This document shows, piece after piece, positions 12,801-25,018 of a DNA stretch of 64,000 nucleotides (position 1 is its first letter; every line of letters begins with the position of its first letter). This DNA comes from Pseudoneurospora amorphoporcata (taxonomy: Eukaryota; Ascomycota; Sordariomycetes; Sordariales; Sordariaceae), in assembly GCA_033297205.1 (NCBI GenBank), contig MU859095.1:124001-188000 (forward strand), written 5' to 3'. The notes under the pieces were generated by a model, which saw nothing but the letters and a program-made list of their open reading frames with translations, searched no databases and was not told the origin of the DNA. The position numbers were made by a program, and so were the translations under genes.

Positions 12801-13730
12801 CCTGTGGTTGGACCCGGAGGTCACGGCGGCGTCATGTTTGCCAAGAGGAAGAAGAATCTCTTCAAGGGCCCGATGCTTAACTTTGGCGGCAGTGCCGGCG
12901 GCGCGGGTGCTGGTAGTAGTAGGCAGAGAGAGGAGAGGGGTGGTAACGGTGCGTCTGGGTCCGCGAGTGCGAGTCATTCTAGGAGTGCGAGCGCTAGCGG
13001 TCTGGGGCGCGGGAGTGGGGAGATTACAATCCAGGAGGAGGAGGAGCCTGGGGAGGAAGAAGAGGAAGAGCATCACGGTGGTGGTGGGTATGGTTATGGT
13101 GGGGGTTACAATAGCCACGGGTGGAGCGGAAGCAGGACGGGCGCAGGCTGGGGAGGACCGGGGATGGCGGGCATGGAAGAGGAAGAGGAAGTCGAAGAGG
13201 TGGATCGCTTCAGTCCGATCATCGGCGGGCCGGGCGAGATTGTGGAGGAGAGGATCATTGAGGACGGGGACGAGGACGAGGAAGCCGATGAGAGTGCGGA
13301 CGAGGGGACGATTACGGATCAGCGATCGAGAAGGTCGAGACCTAGGTCGCAGGATCTGGACGAGGAAGAGGAGGTGGTCCATGCCGTTGGCGACATCAGG
13401 CCAAACGCAAACCCGAACCAGACTCCGACAAGGCCGAACATACACCAGGTCGAAGAAGAGGAAGAGGTGGAAGATAATGTCGATGTAGGCGAAGGCTTCA
13501 AAGGGCTTGGGTACGATGTCGGGGTCGCGATAACTACGGACTCCCACAGGTTGAGCACCGATGGAATGCCACTCTCGTCATCAACTGTTCGGGTCGTCCC
13601 GGAACAACATCAACAACACCAACAACATGGACGCGGGCATAGAAGAGGATGGAGCAATGGTGGTAGTGGTGGTGGCGGTAATGGTGAAGGGACGAGTAGC
13701 AGTCCCACTACTACTAAGGTTAGCAGATGA
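9895..13730 (+). CDS. Ser/Thr protein kinase (CAMK/AMPK-related) with long disordered C-terminal tail
   Basis: Proposed exons: 9895-9942, 10101-10129, 10212-10329, 10434-10581 and 10669-13730 (about 1134 residues). Exons 1 and 2 are short, and the start at MQTAKGKAEALGRKAK was chosen because splicing from it runs in frame into the kinase. The catalytic domain spans about residues 30-285. The glycine loop is LIGKGSFGKVYLA, the ATP lysine is in VVLKSA, the catalytic loop is HRDLKLENILL, the Mg-binding motif is CDFGFTREY, the activation segment is FCGTICYSAPEM, and the helix-F motif is DVWSLGVILYALLCGELPF. All key residues are present, so it should be active. The overall type is CAMKL (SNF1/KIN4/HSL1-like); I cannot fix the exact orthologue. 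The remaining 850 residues are Ser/Pro/basic then Gly/Glu-rich low complexity, likely a phosphorylated regulatory tail. Confidence 0.88.
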
Positions 13731-15001
13731 CGGTTAGTGAGGCGGGCCTTGCATATAACTAATAAGTAAAAAGTCAAGTGTCGAGTGCGTGTGAAGAAGG
13801 GGATGGGCAACAACAAACAACAGACTGGGCTAGGAAAATGATCGACAGAACAGACCCGAGTTGAATTGACAGACGGGTGGGACGGATTGAGAGACGGACG
13901 TATGGATGGATGGATGGATAGGATAGGATTGGTTGGTTGGTCGGTCGGTTGGTTGTTGAAATGGGAGGAATGGCGAGGCCCGCCTGCTTATACCACCCAC
14001 CCACCCACCTACGCTTACACTTATACTTACTCTTTTTTTCTTCTTTTTTTTTTTTTTGACCCTTTTTGTTCAAACAACTGACTATACATACACTTATCAT
14101 ACATAGAGATATCTACCTTGCTGTAACATAGCTGCTGGTCCCCGGCGACTCGTTGGACACGAGAAGGGGAGGATGGGATAGCAATGGGAAGGGGGATGGG
14201 GGAAAAGCTGATGTTTTGGGTCTTGTCCTGTTGTCTTCTACTTTTTAACACTTCACTTCACTTCATTTCACTCCTCTTCTCTTTTTACATGAGCAAGCAA
14301 GGGCCGCCTCACCTTCACGTACACTTTTTTGTTTTCCTTTTTTGGCTGTTTGTTTAGAAAGTTCAAGATACCATTTTACTTTTTGTATTTGATACCTCTA
14401 TCTATCCATTTATCTATCTATTTGTTTACCTAATTGTTTACCTAACTCGATCGACGGAGCGAGGGAGAGAGGCTCATAGAGAGAGGCAGGGAGAGAGGCT
14501 CAGAAGCGTTGGGGGGTGTGAAGATGGAGAGTGACGAGGCGAAGACTGAAGAGTGAAGAGTGACGAGGTGAAGAGTGAAAGAGTGAAAACATACTGAAGG
14601 GAGGAGGGGAATAAATAGATGGATGCCATTACATTCGCATTCACAACAACAAGAACGCACTAACTCTGATATTTCCTGAATTTAGTATGTCTGATATATG
14701 CTACGCGGCTGATAAATGCAAAAAGCCACAGGCAAAAAAAACACGATTTCCTCCCCAATGGTATCAAACCTTCCCACCCACCCGCTTTCCAGTTGCGTAA
14801 AAAAAAAGAAAAGAAAGACGCTAATATATGTATAGGCATTTACAAAAGAAATATGTTTTGTTCTCTTCACAAAAGACAAAACTGTAGTAAGATTGATTCC
14901 TTGGGCCGGCCTTTTGCAGCCCCCTTCCACCACTCCAGGTGTTGTTATTCTTCAGCAACAAAGCTTCCTTCCCCTTGCCCTTTTGATTTCCATCATGTCC
15001 T
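13731..15001. other. Convergent 3' intergenic region
   Basis: 1.27 kb between the convergent kinase and CBM19-like genes, so it holds two 3' UTRs and terminators. Simple repeats are dense: (GGAT)n at 13902-13925, (GGTT)n at 13929-13955 and T-rich tracts near 14033-14058. No gene seen. Confidence 0.6.
13902..13955. repeat. (GGAT)n and (GGTT)n microsatellites
   Basis: Tandem GGAT units are followed directly by GGTT/GGTC units in the 3' flank of the kinase gene. Confidence 0.8.
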
Positions 15002-17161
15002 TCACGCAGCAGTAGCGATCGCTGGTCCAGCCACTGTTACTGTCTCTTTGACCGTCGCCGTGACAGTAGCAGTCTCGTTATGAATCAGTGTATCCGTCAC
15101 TCTGACCGTCTCCCTCTTGGTCTCAGTAACCGTCTCCTTCTTTGTTTCCGTCTGGGTAACCGTCTCCTTAACCGGTTCCCCCATAATGGTAGCAGTAACC
15201 GTCTGGAACTTGGACTCGGTAGCCGTAGCTGTCTGTGTCTCGGTAACGGTCACAGAGACAGAAACGGTCACCGCACTTTCAGTGCCAGCACCACCACTAC
15301 CAGAAGCAGCAGCAGCCAACTTGACGTTGTTCCCATTCGGTCCGTCGTGGCCGGAGTATTTGGCGGGTTTGAAGAGGCGGTCGACTGTGGCCCAGTATTT
15401 TGCTTCTTCGCTGTCATCCACGACGGCGGAAGAAGCAGCAGGGGCAGAAGTGATTTCAGCAGCAGCAGGGGCACCAGCAGCGAGCTTGACATTGTTGACG
15501 TTGGCAACTTCTGTAGGCTCGGCCAAATTGTTATAAGATACCAGGTCCGTTACGGTGTCGGTTACGGGAATGATTACGAGGGGGTCGTCGTCGCTTGTGG
15601 TGCTGGAAGCGGTCGGGGCGCTGGTGGTGGTAACTGGAGCAGGAGCAGATGATGGGACTGAGGCTGAGGAGACTAAAGTGGTACAAGAACTCTGGTTAGG
15701 AAAATCGTAGAACAAGAGTATTGACGGTAGAATGGTGGAAGAAGGGGGTGGCTTACTGCTGCTGCTGTCGGTCGCAGAGACACTGACGGTCAAAGATGGA
15801 ATACTGCTCGAAGAAACCAGCGGCATGCTGCTGACGGAAGACAAAGAGGAAGATGCTGATGCTGACACTGTTGCTGCAGAAGAAGCCGACGCAGATGACA
15901 CAACCGTAGGATGAGCCGAGCTGGGATCCATGGTGAAGGTGATCGGGTAAGTGCTCCCACCATCCGTAACAATAGCAGTCACCGTGATGAATGTCTTGCT
16001 GTCAGCAGTGGTTGCAGGAGGCAGGCTTGCCGAGGCCGAGGAGGAGGAGACCGAAGCGGAAGAATAAACGGGAGGCTGAACCGCGATGGAGCTCGAGGAA
16101 GACAACGTTGTCGAGCTTGTCGTGGTCAGCACCGAACTAATGACGGACGAGGACGTAGCAGAAGTAGTGATAGGCTCAACAGCAACCACGCTCGAAGATG
16201 AAGGAGGAGGAGCAACGACGGTGACAGTCACCGTCACCGGGCCCGCGCTCTGAGTGACCTGGGTGGTGGACGTAACGGTCACCTCTGGCAGGGAGTTGCT
16301 GCTACCAACCGCTCCGGAGGCAGGCACCGTCATGGTCACCGTCCCCGCAGACTCTGTAACCAGCACCGTCGACGTGATCTCCACCTCACCTCCTCCTCCA
16401 CCAGATCCTCCGCCACCTCCAATGGGAGCAGCAATAGGCGCTAAAACCTTGGCCGCCTCATCCGGCTCGTAGCAATCAATCACCACGCCTTCGACTGTAG
16501 TCATAGGCATGACGAAGCACTTCTTGGCACTGTCGGCGCACTTGGCAACGTTGAACTTGCCCTGGGCATTGCAGTAGGCACGACCACCCTCCACGCAAGC
16601 GGCCTGGCCGGAGATACAGGTGGTGTCCTTGGTGAGACTGGAGAACTGCTCGTTGTAGCGGCGGGCGTCGGCGAGGTTCTTGGCGTAGATCTCAGGGGAG
16701 ACGGTGGTGGTGGCGGTGGGGAGGGCGCCAGTGACGGCAGTGGGGAGGTTGTTGAGGATGTTGCTGGTGACGGCGGGGGCGGATGATGTTGCTGCCGCTG
16801 ACGATGAGCTGGCGGAACCTGATGCTGTCACAAACACTACCCCGGGCACGGGCCCGACATCGCTGCTAGCCACAGCCGCCCCCGTCGATGTCGAAGACTT
16901 TCCAAAGTCGCTAGGGAAGTTCGTCGTGACTCCGATAAACCCTGGTATCGTAACGGACACCACAATCGTTGTCGATCCATCACCGCCGGCTCCTCCTGTC
17001 CCTGCTGCTATTGTCGACGCCGTGGAGTGCTCCTCCCCATCGTGTCTCTTCTGCCACGCCGCCTGCCTCCGTACTTCACGACTCCTGAGAGGACCGGCCT
17101 CAGCAGCAGTGGCCAAGAGGCCGGCGAGGAGACCGAAGTTTATTGTTGAGATAGGTCTCAT
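15002..17161 (-). CDS. Secreted Ser/Thr/Val-rich protein with CBM19-like cysteine module
   Basis: Minus strand. Exon 1 is 17161-15757 and exon 2 is 15672-15002. The 84-bp intron (donor GTAAGC, branch CTAAC, acceptor TAG) keeps the frame open, so the unspliced reading is also possible; spliced, the product is about 691 residues. The N-terminus is a signal peptide (MRPISTINFGLLAGLLATAA) with dibasic sites after it (KR near residue 39). Around residues 175-235 a cysteine module (CISGQAACVEGGRAYCN, then KCADSAKKCFVMP and VIDCYEPDEA) resembles CBM19-type chitin-binding modules of fungal wall proteins. The remainder is Ser/Thr/Val repeat sequence, probably O-mannosylated, ending in Thr/Glu/Val repeats. 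No GPI-anchor signal is clear. Likely a cell-wall or extracellular protein; no enzyme domain is visible. Confidence 0.75.
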   Translation of the reverse strand: MRPISTINFGLLAGLLATAAEAGPLRSREVRRQAAWQKRHDGEEHSTASTIAAGTGGAGGDGSTTIVVSVTIPGFIGVTTNFPSDFGKSSTSTGAAVASSDVGPVPGVVFVTASGSASSSSAAATSSAPAVTSNILNNLPTAVTGALPTATTTVSPEIYAKNLADARRYNEQFSSLTKDTTCISGQAACVEGGRAYCNAQGKFNVAKCADSAKKCFVMPMTTVEGVVIDCYEPDEAAKVLAPIAAPIGGGGGSGGGGGEVEITSTVLVTESAGTVTMTVPASGAVGSSNSLPEVTVTSTTQVTQSAGPVTVTVTVVAPPPSSSSVVAVEPITTSATSSSVISSVLTTTSSTTLSSSSSIAVQPPVYSSASVSSSSASASLPPATTADSKTFITVTAIVTDGGSTYPITFTMDPSSAHPTVVSSASASSAATVSASASSSLSSVSSMPLVSSSSIPSLTVSVSATDSSSSKPPPSSTILPSILLFYDFPNQSSCTTLVSSASVPSSAPAPVTTTSAPTASSTTSDDDPLVIIPVTDTVTDLVSYNNLAEPTEVANVNNVKLAAGAPAAAEITSAPAASSAVVDDSEEAKYWATVDRLFKPAKYSGHDGPNGNNVKLAAAASGSGGAGTESAVTVSVSVTVTETQTATATESKFQTVTATIMGEPVKETVTQTETKKETVTETKRETVRVTDTLIHNETATVTATVKETVTVAGPAIATAA

Positions 17162-18886
17162 TTTGCTCGTGGCTGTTGTTGTGATGCCTGAGTGGGTATA
17201 TGCGGGTATAGGTGTAACCTATGGTCTGAGACCAGGCGAAACCTCGTAGGGAAAAGAAGGAAAAAAACGTTTCCAAATTGCTCGACTAATTCTTCGTCTG
17301 CATAGATTGTTGTATAAGGTATCCTAGCCAAGAGGGAGAAAAGCAAGTGGAAGGGAGATCTGAACCACTTCCAGGTGGTAGATAGTACGAGAGAGAGAGA
17401 ATCTTTGATCGACCGACTAGTCGGGTAGGACCAAGATCCTCGTTTTGGTTGTTCCTGAAGGCGTAAGGCGGGCGAGGGGCGGATGATCTCGTGGAAGCGG
17501 TAACTTGGAGAAAGAAGATCAACTGCTTTTCTTTGTGTTACTCACTCCTTTGCCGACAGGATATAATTTGGGATATGTGTTAAAAGCGGTTAAAGTTCCA
17601 AGACAATGGGAGCCGAAAATGTATAGATACACCAAGTAAACGCTTGTATGAAAGAAGAACAATGTTGATGAAGAGTAATGACGAGTCAAGGAAAGACAGA
17701 AAAGATGTGATGATGATGATGATGATAATGAAGATGAAGAAGAACAAACCTAAGAAAGTTTGGGGAGGAAAGAAGATGGAAGAGGAGGGGGGAGAGAGAG
17801 GGAGGGAGAGAGATCCGCACCAAAGAAGGTATCGCAGGGCGGTAGTAGCCCAACTCCAAGCCGCCCGCCCCCAAAGGTGGTTCGTTTCGTCGGGCAGGTA
17901 CGTACCTTACACCTCTGTATGGATAACTTGTTAACGTGGTTCAGAGGTGTCGCGAGGACTGAACTAGCTAGCTCCAGAAAACCACATGGTCCTCGATGCA
18001 AGTCTGCGAGAAAGCCGCTGCCGCCCTATGAAATTCTCTTCAGGCTGCATTGGTGATGGTCTCTCTGGACGGACGAGGAATAGGGCAGGGGTGTGTGGTC
18101 CTTGGTGAAATCACTGGATGGCCGGCGGCCAACTTTCGAGGCCAGCCAAGCATGGTGAGTAAATGAGTGAAAGGTGGACGGAAGCCGGCATGTCATGGAC
18201 ATGGGGGGAAGTGTAGTGTAGTACCGCATGGAAGGAATTGTCTTTGTCTTCAACTGGTGGTTAGCCGTCACTGGGGGTAAAAAAGAAAGCGAGGTTAATT
18301 TGTTTCCCAAAATAAGCAACCTTTCTCATTCCACGTACCTCATTGGTTGGGCCAGCTTCGAAACGCCAAAACGGGTTACAGCCGCCCGCCATTCAGAGCC
18401 AATCATTCTCGGGCGACGGGGGTGTTCCTGAGGCTCTTTATGGATTGTGGACAAACCCCTGCATTTGGCCTCACATCAACACCTTTGCAGCTTTTCCTTG
18501 CCGCTCGTCTTGCTCACCGGACGGACACCCGCTCTTGCAGGCCTTGCAGCGCGCTTGATGAGCAAGATTTATTTGAGCATCTTTCGCAATGATCGTTTGA
18601 TGGGCTTGATTGAGAAAAGAGGCGATCGCTCGTCAGGCCAGATCTAAATACTACCAGAATGAAAAATCGCACATGCTTTCGTCGGTAGGCCAAGTCGCCG
18701 TGTGCTTTCATCCGGGTTCTACTGCAGCTGTTGAACGTCTCCATGTAATCCTGAGAAGAGCCCCGATAATCAGAGCAGACAACTCGGACGATGGAGAGAA
18801 CATGACCAAGGAAACATTGATTTAGGCTACTCTGGGATGGACCGTATGTGGAAGACCCATACATCAACCGTCCCTTCATCATAGGA

Positions 18887-18922
<36 letters not shown>

Positions 18923-19538
18923 GGTCCAATCTGGCCCATGTGATGCGAGACGTGATCTCTCCTCCAACGCCGATGGTGGACTGCCGGCCTAGTCCAGCAG
19001 TCAGCTTTGACCAGATGAGATGAACCGCGATGCATCCATCGCTTTCTTTCCTCTGCTGCTTTTTCTTCTTTGAAAGCGAGTTATAATACCAAGCAAGTCA
19101 TCATGAGCCATGTCTGGCATGTGATCCGTTCCGTCATCAAGCAATGCCTGTAAACAAGTATTGAATATCATGCCATGCCATGCTACACCAAACAACGCCC
19201 GCCATGCACGAAGACGAATGAACCAAGACCACAACTCCAAAATTCACCTCTACGATACTCAATCTAAAAAATGCTGCTATAACAATATGCAAATCAAATT
19301 GAACTTTTTGTGAAACTCTAAAACTTCATCCGCATGCTGTTGCTTTTCACACACCACCATGCACATGCTCTCCCATACAATACCATACCATACTCATCTA
19401 AGCTCTACTCATCCACACTCCCGTGATCGCCTGATCCACTGTCCGCCCACATGCCTCGATCTTCCACAACAAGCCACAGAACGACAATCAAGCAACCCAC
19501 GACTCCCACGGTCCCGGATATGACGCTACCTCTTCGCA
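17162..19538. other. Intergenic between two minus-strand genes
   Basis: 2.4 kb. The left part is the promoter of the CBM19-like gene and contains purine-rich repeats at about 17690-17815. The right part is downstream of dim-2. No supported gene; the open frames found are low-complexity. A T33 tract lies at 18889-18921. Confidence 0.5.
18889..18921 (+). repeat. T33 homopolymer tract
   Basis: Thirty-three consecutive T residues. No retroelement ORF or target-site duplication was seen beside it. Confidence 0.9.
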
Positions 19539-22500
19539 CTACAACTTGACAATCGTCATGCCGTTGACCGTGATAGTGTCTGGTTCTGTGTATTCTTCTC
19601 CCCCTGCCTCATCATCTTGCTCCTCCTCATGCTTCTCTTGATCACGATGACCACCGTCGTTGTAATCACCATCGAAGCCCTCTTTGTCGTAGGTCTCAGG
19701 GTAGGACTGGTAGGACTCGGCGTCTGATACAGGATCCTCCGGCGCGGGTTCGTAGCTGATGCTCTTGTTTGTAGATACCGTGGCTGGTGGCTTCCTGGAT
19801 GATTGACGGGAAGGCTGTCTGGAGGGTTGCCTGGAGGGTTGTTTGGGTGGCTGTTGAGATGACTGTCTAGACGCCCGTCTAGAAGGCTCATTAGACGAAA
19901 CCACCGCGTTGTCCACTTTTTGCACCTTACTAGGTCGCATATCCCCTTCATCACTAGGCGAACTTCTCTTCCTCGTAACCTCGATCATTTCGATGTCGTT
20001 GTCGTCATCCGGTCCTGCTGCTGACCCACTCGGTAAGACGGAAATCACCGTCGCAGGCGTCGTACTCCTGCTCCTCTCGCTCTTGGAGTCATCGACGTCA
20101 ACACCAGTGAGGACAGGCGACCTCGACGGCCTCGGAGAGTTTGAAGCCGAGAGACGCCTCACCTCTTCCATAACCGGTACCGTAATCCCAACACCAAGAG
20201 CATTGGTAGCGGTAGCAGCAGCCGTAGCGCCAAAAGTGGTGGAAGCAGCACCCTCATCAAACAGACTCCCCAACCAAGCCTCCCGAAACTTCAACCCAAT
20301 CGCCAACGCCATGTGCCTAGACACTGAATTACCAACCAACTTCCATTGATCAGCCGTCCGTCCCACCAACACCTCCTCATCCAGATACCCCTGCGCCCGA
20401 CGCATCTCATGCACCGTAAACGGCCGACCTTCATCCCAATGCAATCCCGGCCCCAAGCGCGCATCGCTTGGGTTGCAAGTAGTAGTAACTGTAGGGAACA
20501 CAGTCTTGGGATTGAGTCTCCGCCACCCGACCGACGCATCGCTCGTGCGCGTCGTTCCTTCGCTGGGGAAGAGGTCACGGTCGCCTTTGGTCATGACGCC
20601 GTTGCCTTTATTCCAAGCCTTAATGAAACTCATCCCGTAAGGGTGGGTGGGGATACAAACGAACTGAGCACGGTTGTTGGGCGTGATACCCGCCGCAGGG
20701 CGGTGGTCGGGAAAGGGCGTGCAGGCTTCCGGCTTAGCGTCGCCGACTTTGGGGAGGTCGGCGGTGGATTCGCCGGCGCTGACGAACTTGAAGGCTGTCG
20801 GGACGAATATACGTTGGACGTAGGACTCCCCGTTGCAGAGGAAGCCAATGTTGCGATTTTTGTCTCGGTAGTGAGAATGGGAAGGTAAAGGTGGGTTAGG
20901 GAGAGGAAGGCCGGGGGCGGCGAAGTATAAGAACACGCGTTCACGGCTTTGGGGGGCGCCGTGGGCCCAGGCGTCGCCGAGGATGAGCTGAGCTTGGTAA
21001 CCCATGCCGACGAGGGCGCAGAACAGCTGTGAAAGGACATCCTGCTTCCTGTTCACGAACGTCTGTACGATGCCTGAGACATTCTCGAGAACGCCGTACT
21101 TGGGCCGATAGAAGTCGACGAAGGAGGCGAAGGAGGCCACGAGGGATTGGTTCTTGACTTGGTTGAGAACTTTCTTGTCCTGAGTGAGGAGCGAGAAACC
21201 GGGGCACGGGCTACCGGCGGCGATGAAATCGACTTCACCGGGTCGTGGCACATTCTCGGAGAATTTACCCTAATAGATGTCAGTTAGATAGTTCCATATC
21301 ACCGGGCGTGAGGGAACATACCTCGAGCGCAAGGCGAAGAAGGTCGTCCACGGAGCCAAGGAAAGGGTTCGTCTTGTCCGGATCCGGGGTGTTGGCCATG
21401 TAGGTATGAATAGCCTTGTCCCAAATATCGTTGGCCCAGCGCATTTCGACAACACCACCCTCTTCCAGGCCTCTCCCAAAATTACCGCCGCCGCAGTATA
21501 GATCCATTCCCTTTAACTTTGGCTTTCCAAGGTTATTCTCCAAAGGATTGAACCCCTGGCGCAAAGTGCTTGGGAATGTCTGGAGAGGAACGGATTTCCC
21601 ATCATCATCTTGCCTATGTGTGATGAAGAAAATGTTCCCTGTGCCACCTCTGTCGTACGGACTTGGGATGCGCTCGTCCGGGCGAAAGAATCTGACCAGG
21701 CACTTGCCTACAATTCTCTCGGCCCGAAGCTCGACCAAGTCTTCGGTGTAGACTAGCTCGTTGGCTGGCGCATCCTGGCGATCAACCTTCCGTCGCCGCA
21801 ATAGCTTCCGGAGTCGCACGAACGGTGTCTCTTTCTCTCCTTGCGTAAACAGTTCGACCATTTCGTACGGCTCGGAATACCTGTCGGAAGGAGAAAGGGT
21901 TGCAAGGACCGTATCTCCAGGCTTGTATGGGGGTGTGGGCGGTTTTGGAGGCTGGTTGTGGTAACAAGTTAAATGCGCTTCCTGCAGAGTAACCCAACGG
22001 CGTTGTTCGCTCTCATACAATTGCCTAACAAAAAACTCTCCTTTTCCGCTTTCTGGAGAGCCGAACCAGTCCACCAGATGGACCGCAAGTACCTCATTTC
22101 CCTTGACACGCGCATGATGGCCTTCCTGACAGGTGCAATGGTTGGAGAGGAAGAGTTCGTTGCGCCACTTGTATTTCATGGCACAGCACGGCGTATCTTC
22201 AGGTCGGTAAAACCAGATGACATCAAAACTCTTTGGGCCAAGGCCACGGCTACTCTCGGTCCTGGTAGTGGTAGTATGGACTTTCTGAACGAGGCCAAAC
22301 CACCTGTGGTCATCCGTGTCGGCCGGTTTCCATTTGGTGTCTGTGTTGGAGCTATCATCTCGAGGCGTAGAGATCACATCCCCGACTTTGATTTGGTCGA
22401 CAAGTTCTTGGGATAGGTATTTGATGTATGCCGGGTGGATCTGTCCCATTTTTGGTTGTGGTTGTGGTTTGGGTTTTAGTTTCGCTTTTGGCTTGATATT

Positions 22501-23934
22501 CTCCTTCAATGAAAGCGGCGGGGTGTTTTCTGGCGGCAGAACGTCCGAGGATACAGTTGATATGAGATGCGAGTCGATAGGTATCACCTCCGCCACTTGC
22601 ACAGGCAAGGGTTGAAGCGGTGTAGGCAGACTCTCTGTCGCGGTTTCTTCCTTGATGTCGTCCTTGTTTTCCTTCTTGACACGCTTCGCGAGCTTTACCT
22701 CTTGCTCTTTCTCAGCGTCCTCCCCCGCCAACCGCAAAACCTTTCCAAGAATCATGTGCCCAAAGCACTCCTTGATATACGGAGTGACAATGGTAGCCGC
22801 AACGGTTCGGTCGCCTTCGGTGACGACCGGCCCTGGAGGAACCTCTTGTCTGAAATACTGGCCGGGCTTAACGAGCATAAGTTCCCGGAAGAGTCGGTCG
22901 CCCGCTGCTCTCTTAGCGCCGGCCACGCCATTCGCCTCCTTCCAGATATACCCAATGTTGGCGGCGACAGAAGTCCGGAAATCGTCGCTAGGGTGTTGAG
23001 CCCGCCACATCTGGAAAGCCTTCGACTTCCCATGGGCCTTGGTCGCCCACTGGATGAAGTCGCTCTTGAAACAGCCAAGAGTGACCTCGCGCTTCCTTTC
23101 GACCATGCGGGTGCAATAGTCGACGACATGTTTTCCGAGGTCGGCAATCCACAGAAAAGGCTGGTAAAACCTCTGATATTCCAGGGCAGGCTTCTTGAGC
23201 AGGTAGTATATTTCCTTCTTGGCGTTGAGCCTGGAGCGAACCCAGATCTGGCCCTTGACGCTGTGCAGTGACGCACCGTAGTTGCCAACAGGCAGCTCAA
23301 GCACTTGCATGCCGGTGACGTAGTGCTTAGTGTTGCCAAATTTGAGCACCCCGTCGAAGTAATACTTGTCGTGCAGCACCTTGGTCGCTATAAACTGGAT
23401 TGGCCGCAGTTCTTGAGGGTGGTAAGCGTAGTTTACGTAGAAGTTGAAGTCGTGTAGTTCGAATTCGATATAATCTTGTTTGGTCTTGCCGGCCGCTTTC
23501 GCAGCTTTCAAGAGATCCTCAATAGCGACGCGCTCGGGAGTTGCCTGCGGTGGCGGCATGGGATTATCGTTTTCATCGACCCTTTGGAATTTCGACCTTG
23601 GGTTTATCAGAGTCGATACTGGCACGTCGACAGTAATATGCTTACTTCGCTGGACCACGAAATCGTCCTCTGGGTCCTCATCCGAAAACCCATCTGGAAG
23701 ATCCGCCTGGTCTTCATACTCAGGAGCGGGCGCAGGGTTGACGCCATTCGTTGCCGCTATGGGCTTGCGGCACTCCTCCTCGGTTGTCGGGGGCGGTTGA
23801 ACGTAGTCGTTCTCTGCGACCAAACCTTGGCTGAACACGGACGCAAACATGTCCAAATAATCCTCTTGGACGCCCATGGCGTCGGTGGGCACGTCGATAA
23901 ACATGCCTCCGTGGCCGCGATCCGGCGAATCCAT
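19539..23934 (-). CDS. dim-2: DNA (cytosine-5-)-methyltransferase DIM-2
   Basis: Minus strand. Exon 1 is 23934-21322 and exon 2 is 21269-19539; the 52-bp intron at 21321-21270 has GTATGT, CTAAC and TAG. The product is about 1447 residues, against 1454 in N. crassa as I recall. The N-terminus MDSPDRGHGGMFIDVP matches DIM-2. BAH-type regions lie at about 520-660 and 685-780 and include a Cys/His cluster (LSNHCTCQEGHHARV). C5-methyltransferase motifs run in order: I (GMDLYCGGGNFGRGLEEGG, about 835), IV with the catalytic Cys in GSPCPGFS (about 893), VI (LENVSG), VIII (GAPQSRERVFLY), IX (RRAQGYLD) and X (KLVGNSVSRHMAL). It methylates cytosines in heterochromatin, recruited by HP1 bound to H3K9me3. 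The tail after residue 1250 is disordered and contains an SRQ/P repeat. Confidence 0.97.
19801..19890 (-). repeat. Short degenerate repeat coding for Ser-Arg-Gln/Pro units in the DIM-2 tail
   Basis: Units of about 12 bp coding for S-R-Q-P or S-R-Q-S (for example PSRQPSRQPSRQSSRK). This stretch is not in the N. crassa protein as I remember it, so it is probably a lineage-specific expansion. Confidence 0.6.
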
Positions 23935-25018
23935 CGCTGGGCTGATGGTGGATCTATAGCAAGAATGAAGACGGCCGGTTGGAGAAAATGTATTCAGGTT
24001 CGTCTCGTCTAAAACATTTGGCGGCTGGTGGGGATATCAAATTCTCTTGTCGAATTATTTCATGTTGCCGAGAGGTGAGTTGGTGATGATGATGAGATGA
24101 GAAATCGATAAATTCTAGCAATCCCCGTTTACTGATGAAAGCTTATAGATCGTCAACGAACAAAGCTGGTCCGTAAAAGAGTACAGAATAAAGCATCAAA
24201 AAGTAAAATCTTGTTGAAAAAAGTTTTTATTCGTATCGTTTGTTGACTGGAAATGTGCAAATCCGTGGTGTCTGATGATTGATACGTAAAAAGAGAGTCG
24301 TATCAGGCGCCCTCAGATATTTTGGCTGTCGCGTGGGCGTGTGGCAGGTGGTGTCTCGAGAAAGGCGGGTGCACAAGTGAGGTGCAGTGGTCGCCGAGGA
24401 AGGAGGAGTGCAAACCAACAGGAAAATAACAACTTGACAGGATTCTTTTTCGATCTCGCTCCCTTGTCCACCGAAACCCTTTCTTCCTTCCCGTTACGGA
24501 TTGCGACCCCCGGTCGACTGGGATGTGCAGCGAACGAACGTCCCCGAGAGGAACGCGTCCCGCGACTGTGGATTCTGTGTCGAGGGTTAGCAAGGGTTAG
24601 TGTTGAGCAAACTGCGCCAAGAGTAATCAATTGGCCAATCAAACGGTTCGCGCTCCTGCCTTTTGCGGATCCTCTAACCGCACTAACAGGACCCACCATC
24701 GGCCGGTGAAGATCCACATGTCTCCGGTCTGTTGCTCCGGTGCGCTCGGAGCTCAGCCCGGCATGTTAACGCACCACACTTAACAGTCCCAGCAAAGTCC
24801 TGGCCGAAAACAACTGCTTCAGTCCATTACCATATCCAAGCCGTCCCCGATTTTAAGCGCTTCATCTCGCAAAGATAATCTACCTATGTACAAGCAAAAT
24901 ATATGAACACAAAAAGAGAAACCTAGCATACCAGGTAACTCCAAAGTCGCTGCTTGCTCGCTCGCTCGCTCTCTAGTCTGGGGTATCTTGATCCCATCGT
25001 ACTGTGTATCCGTATAAC
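23935..25018. other. Intergenic; dim-2 promoter
   Basis: 1.08 kb between two minus-strand genes in tandem. The part next to 23934 is the dim-2 promoter and leader. No gene, tRNA or repeat recognised. Confidence 0.5.

Noticed and set aside
12606..13547. 313-codon minus-strand and 291-codon plus-strand frames
   Set aside because: Shadows of the GC-rich low-complexity kinase tail, which is continuous with the catalytic domain in its own frame.
18889..18921. T33 tract as the poly-A end of a retroelement or processed pseudogene
   Set aside because: No reverse-transcriptase ORF, no gene-like sequence beside it and no flanking direct repeat; simple slippage is enough.
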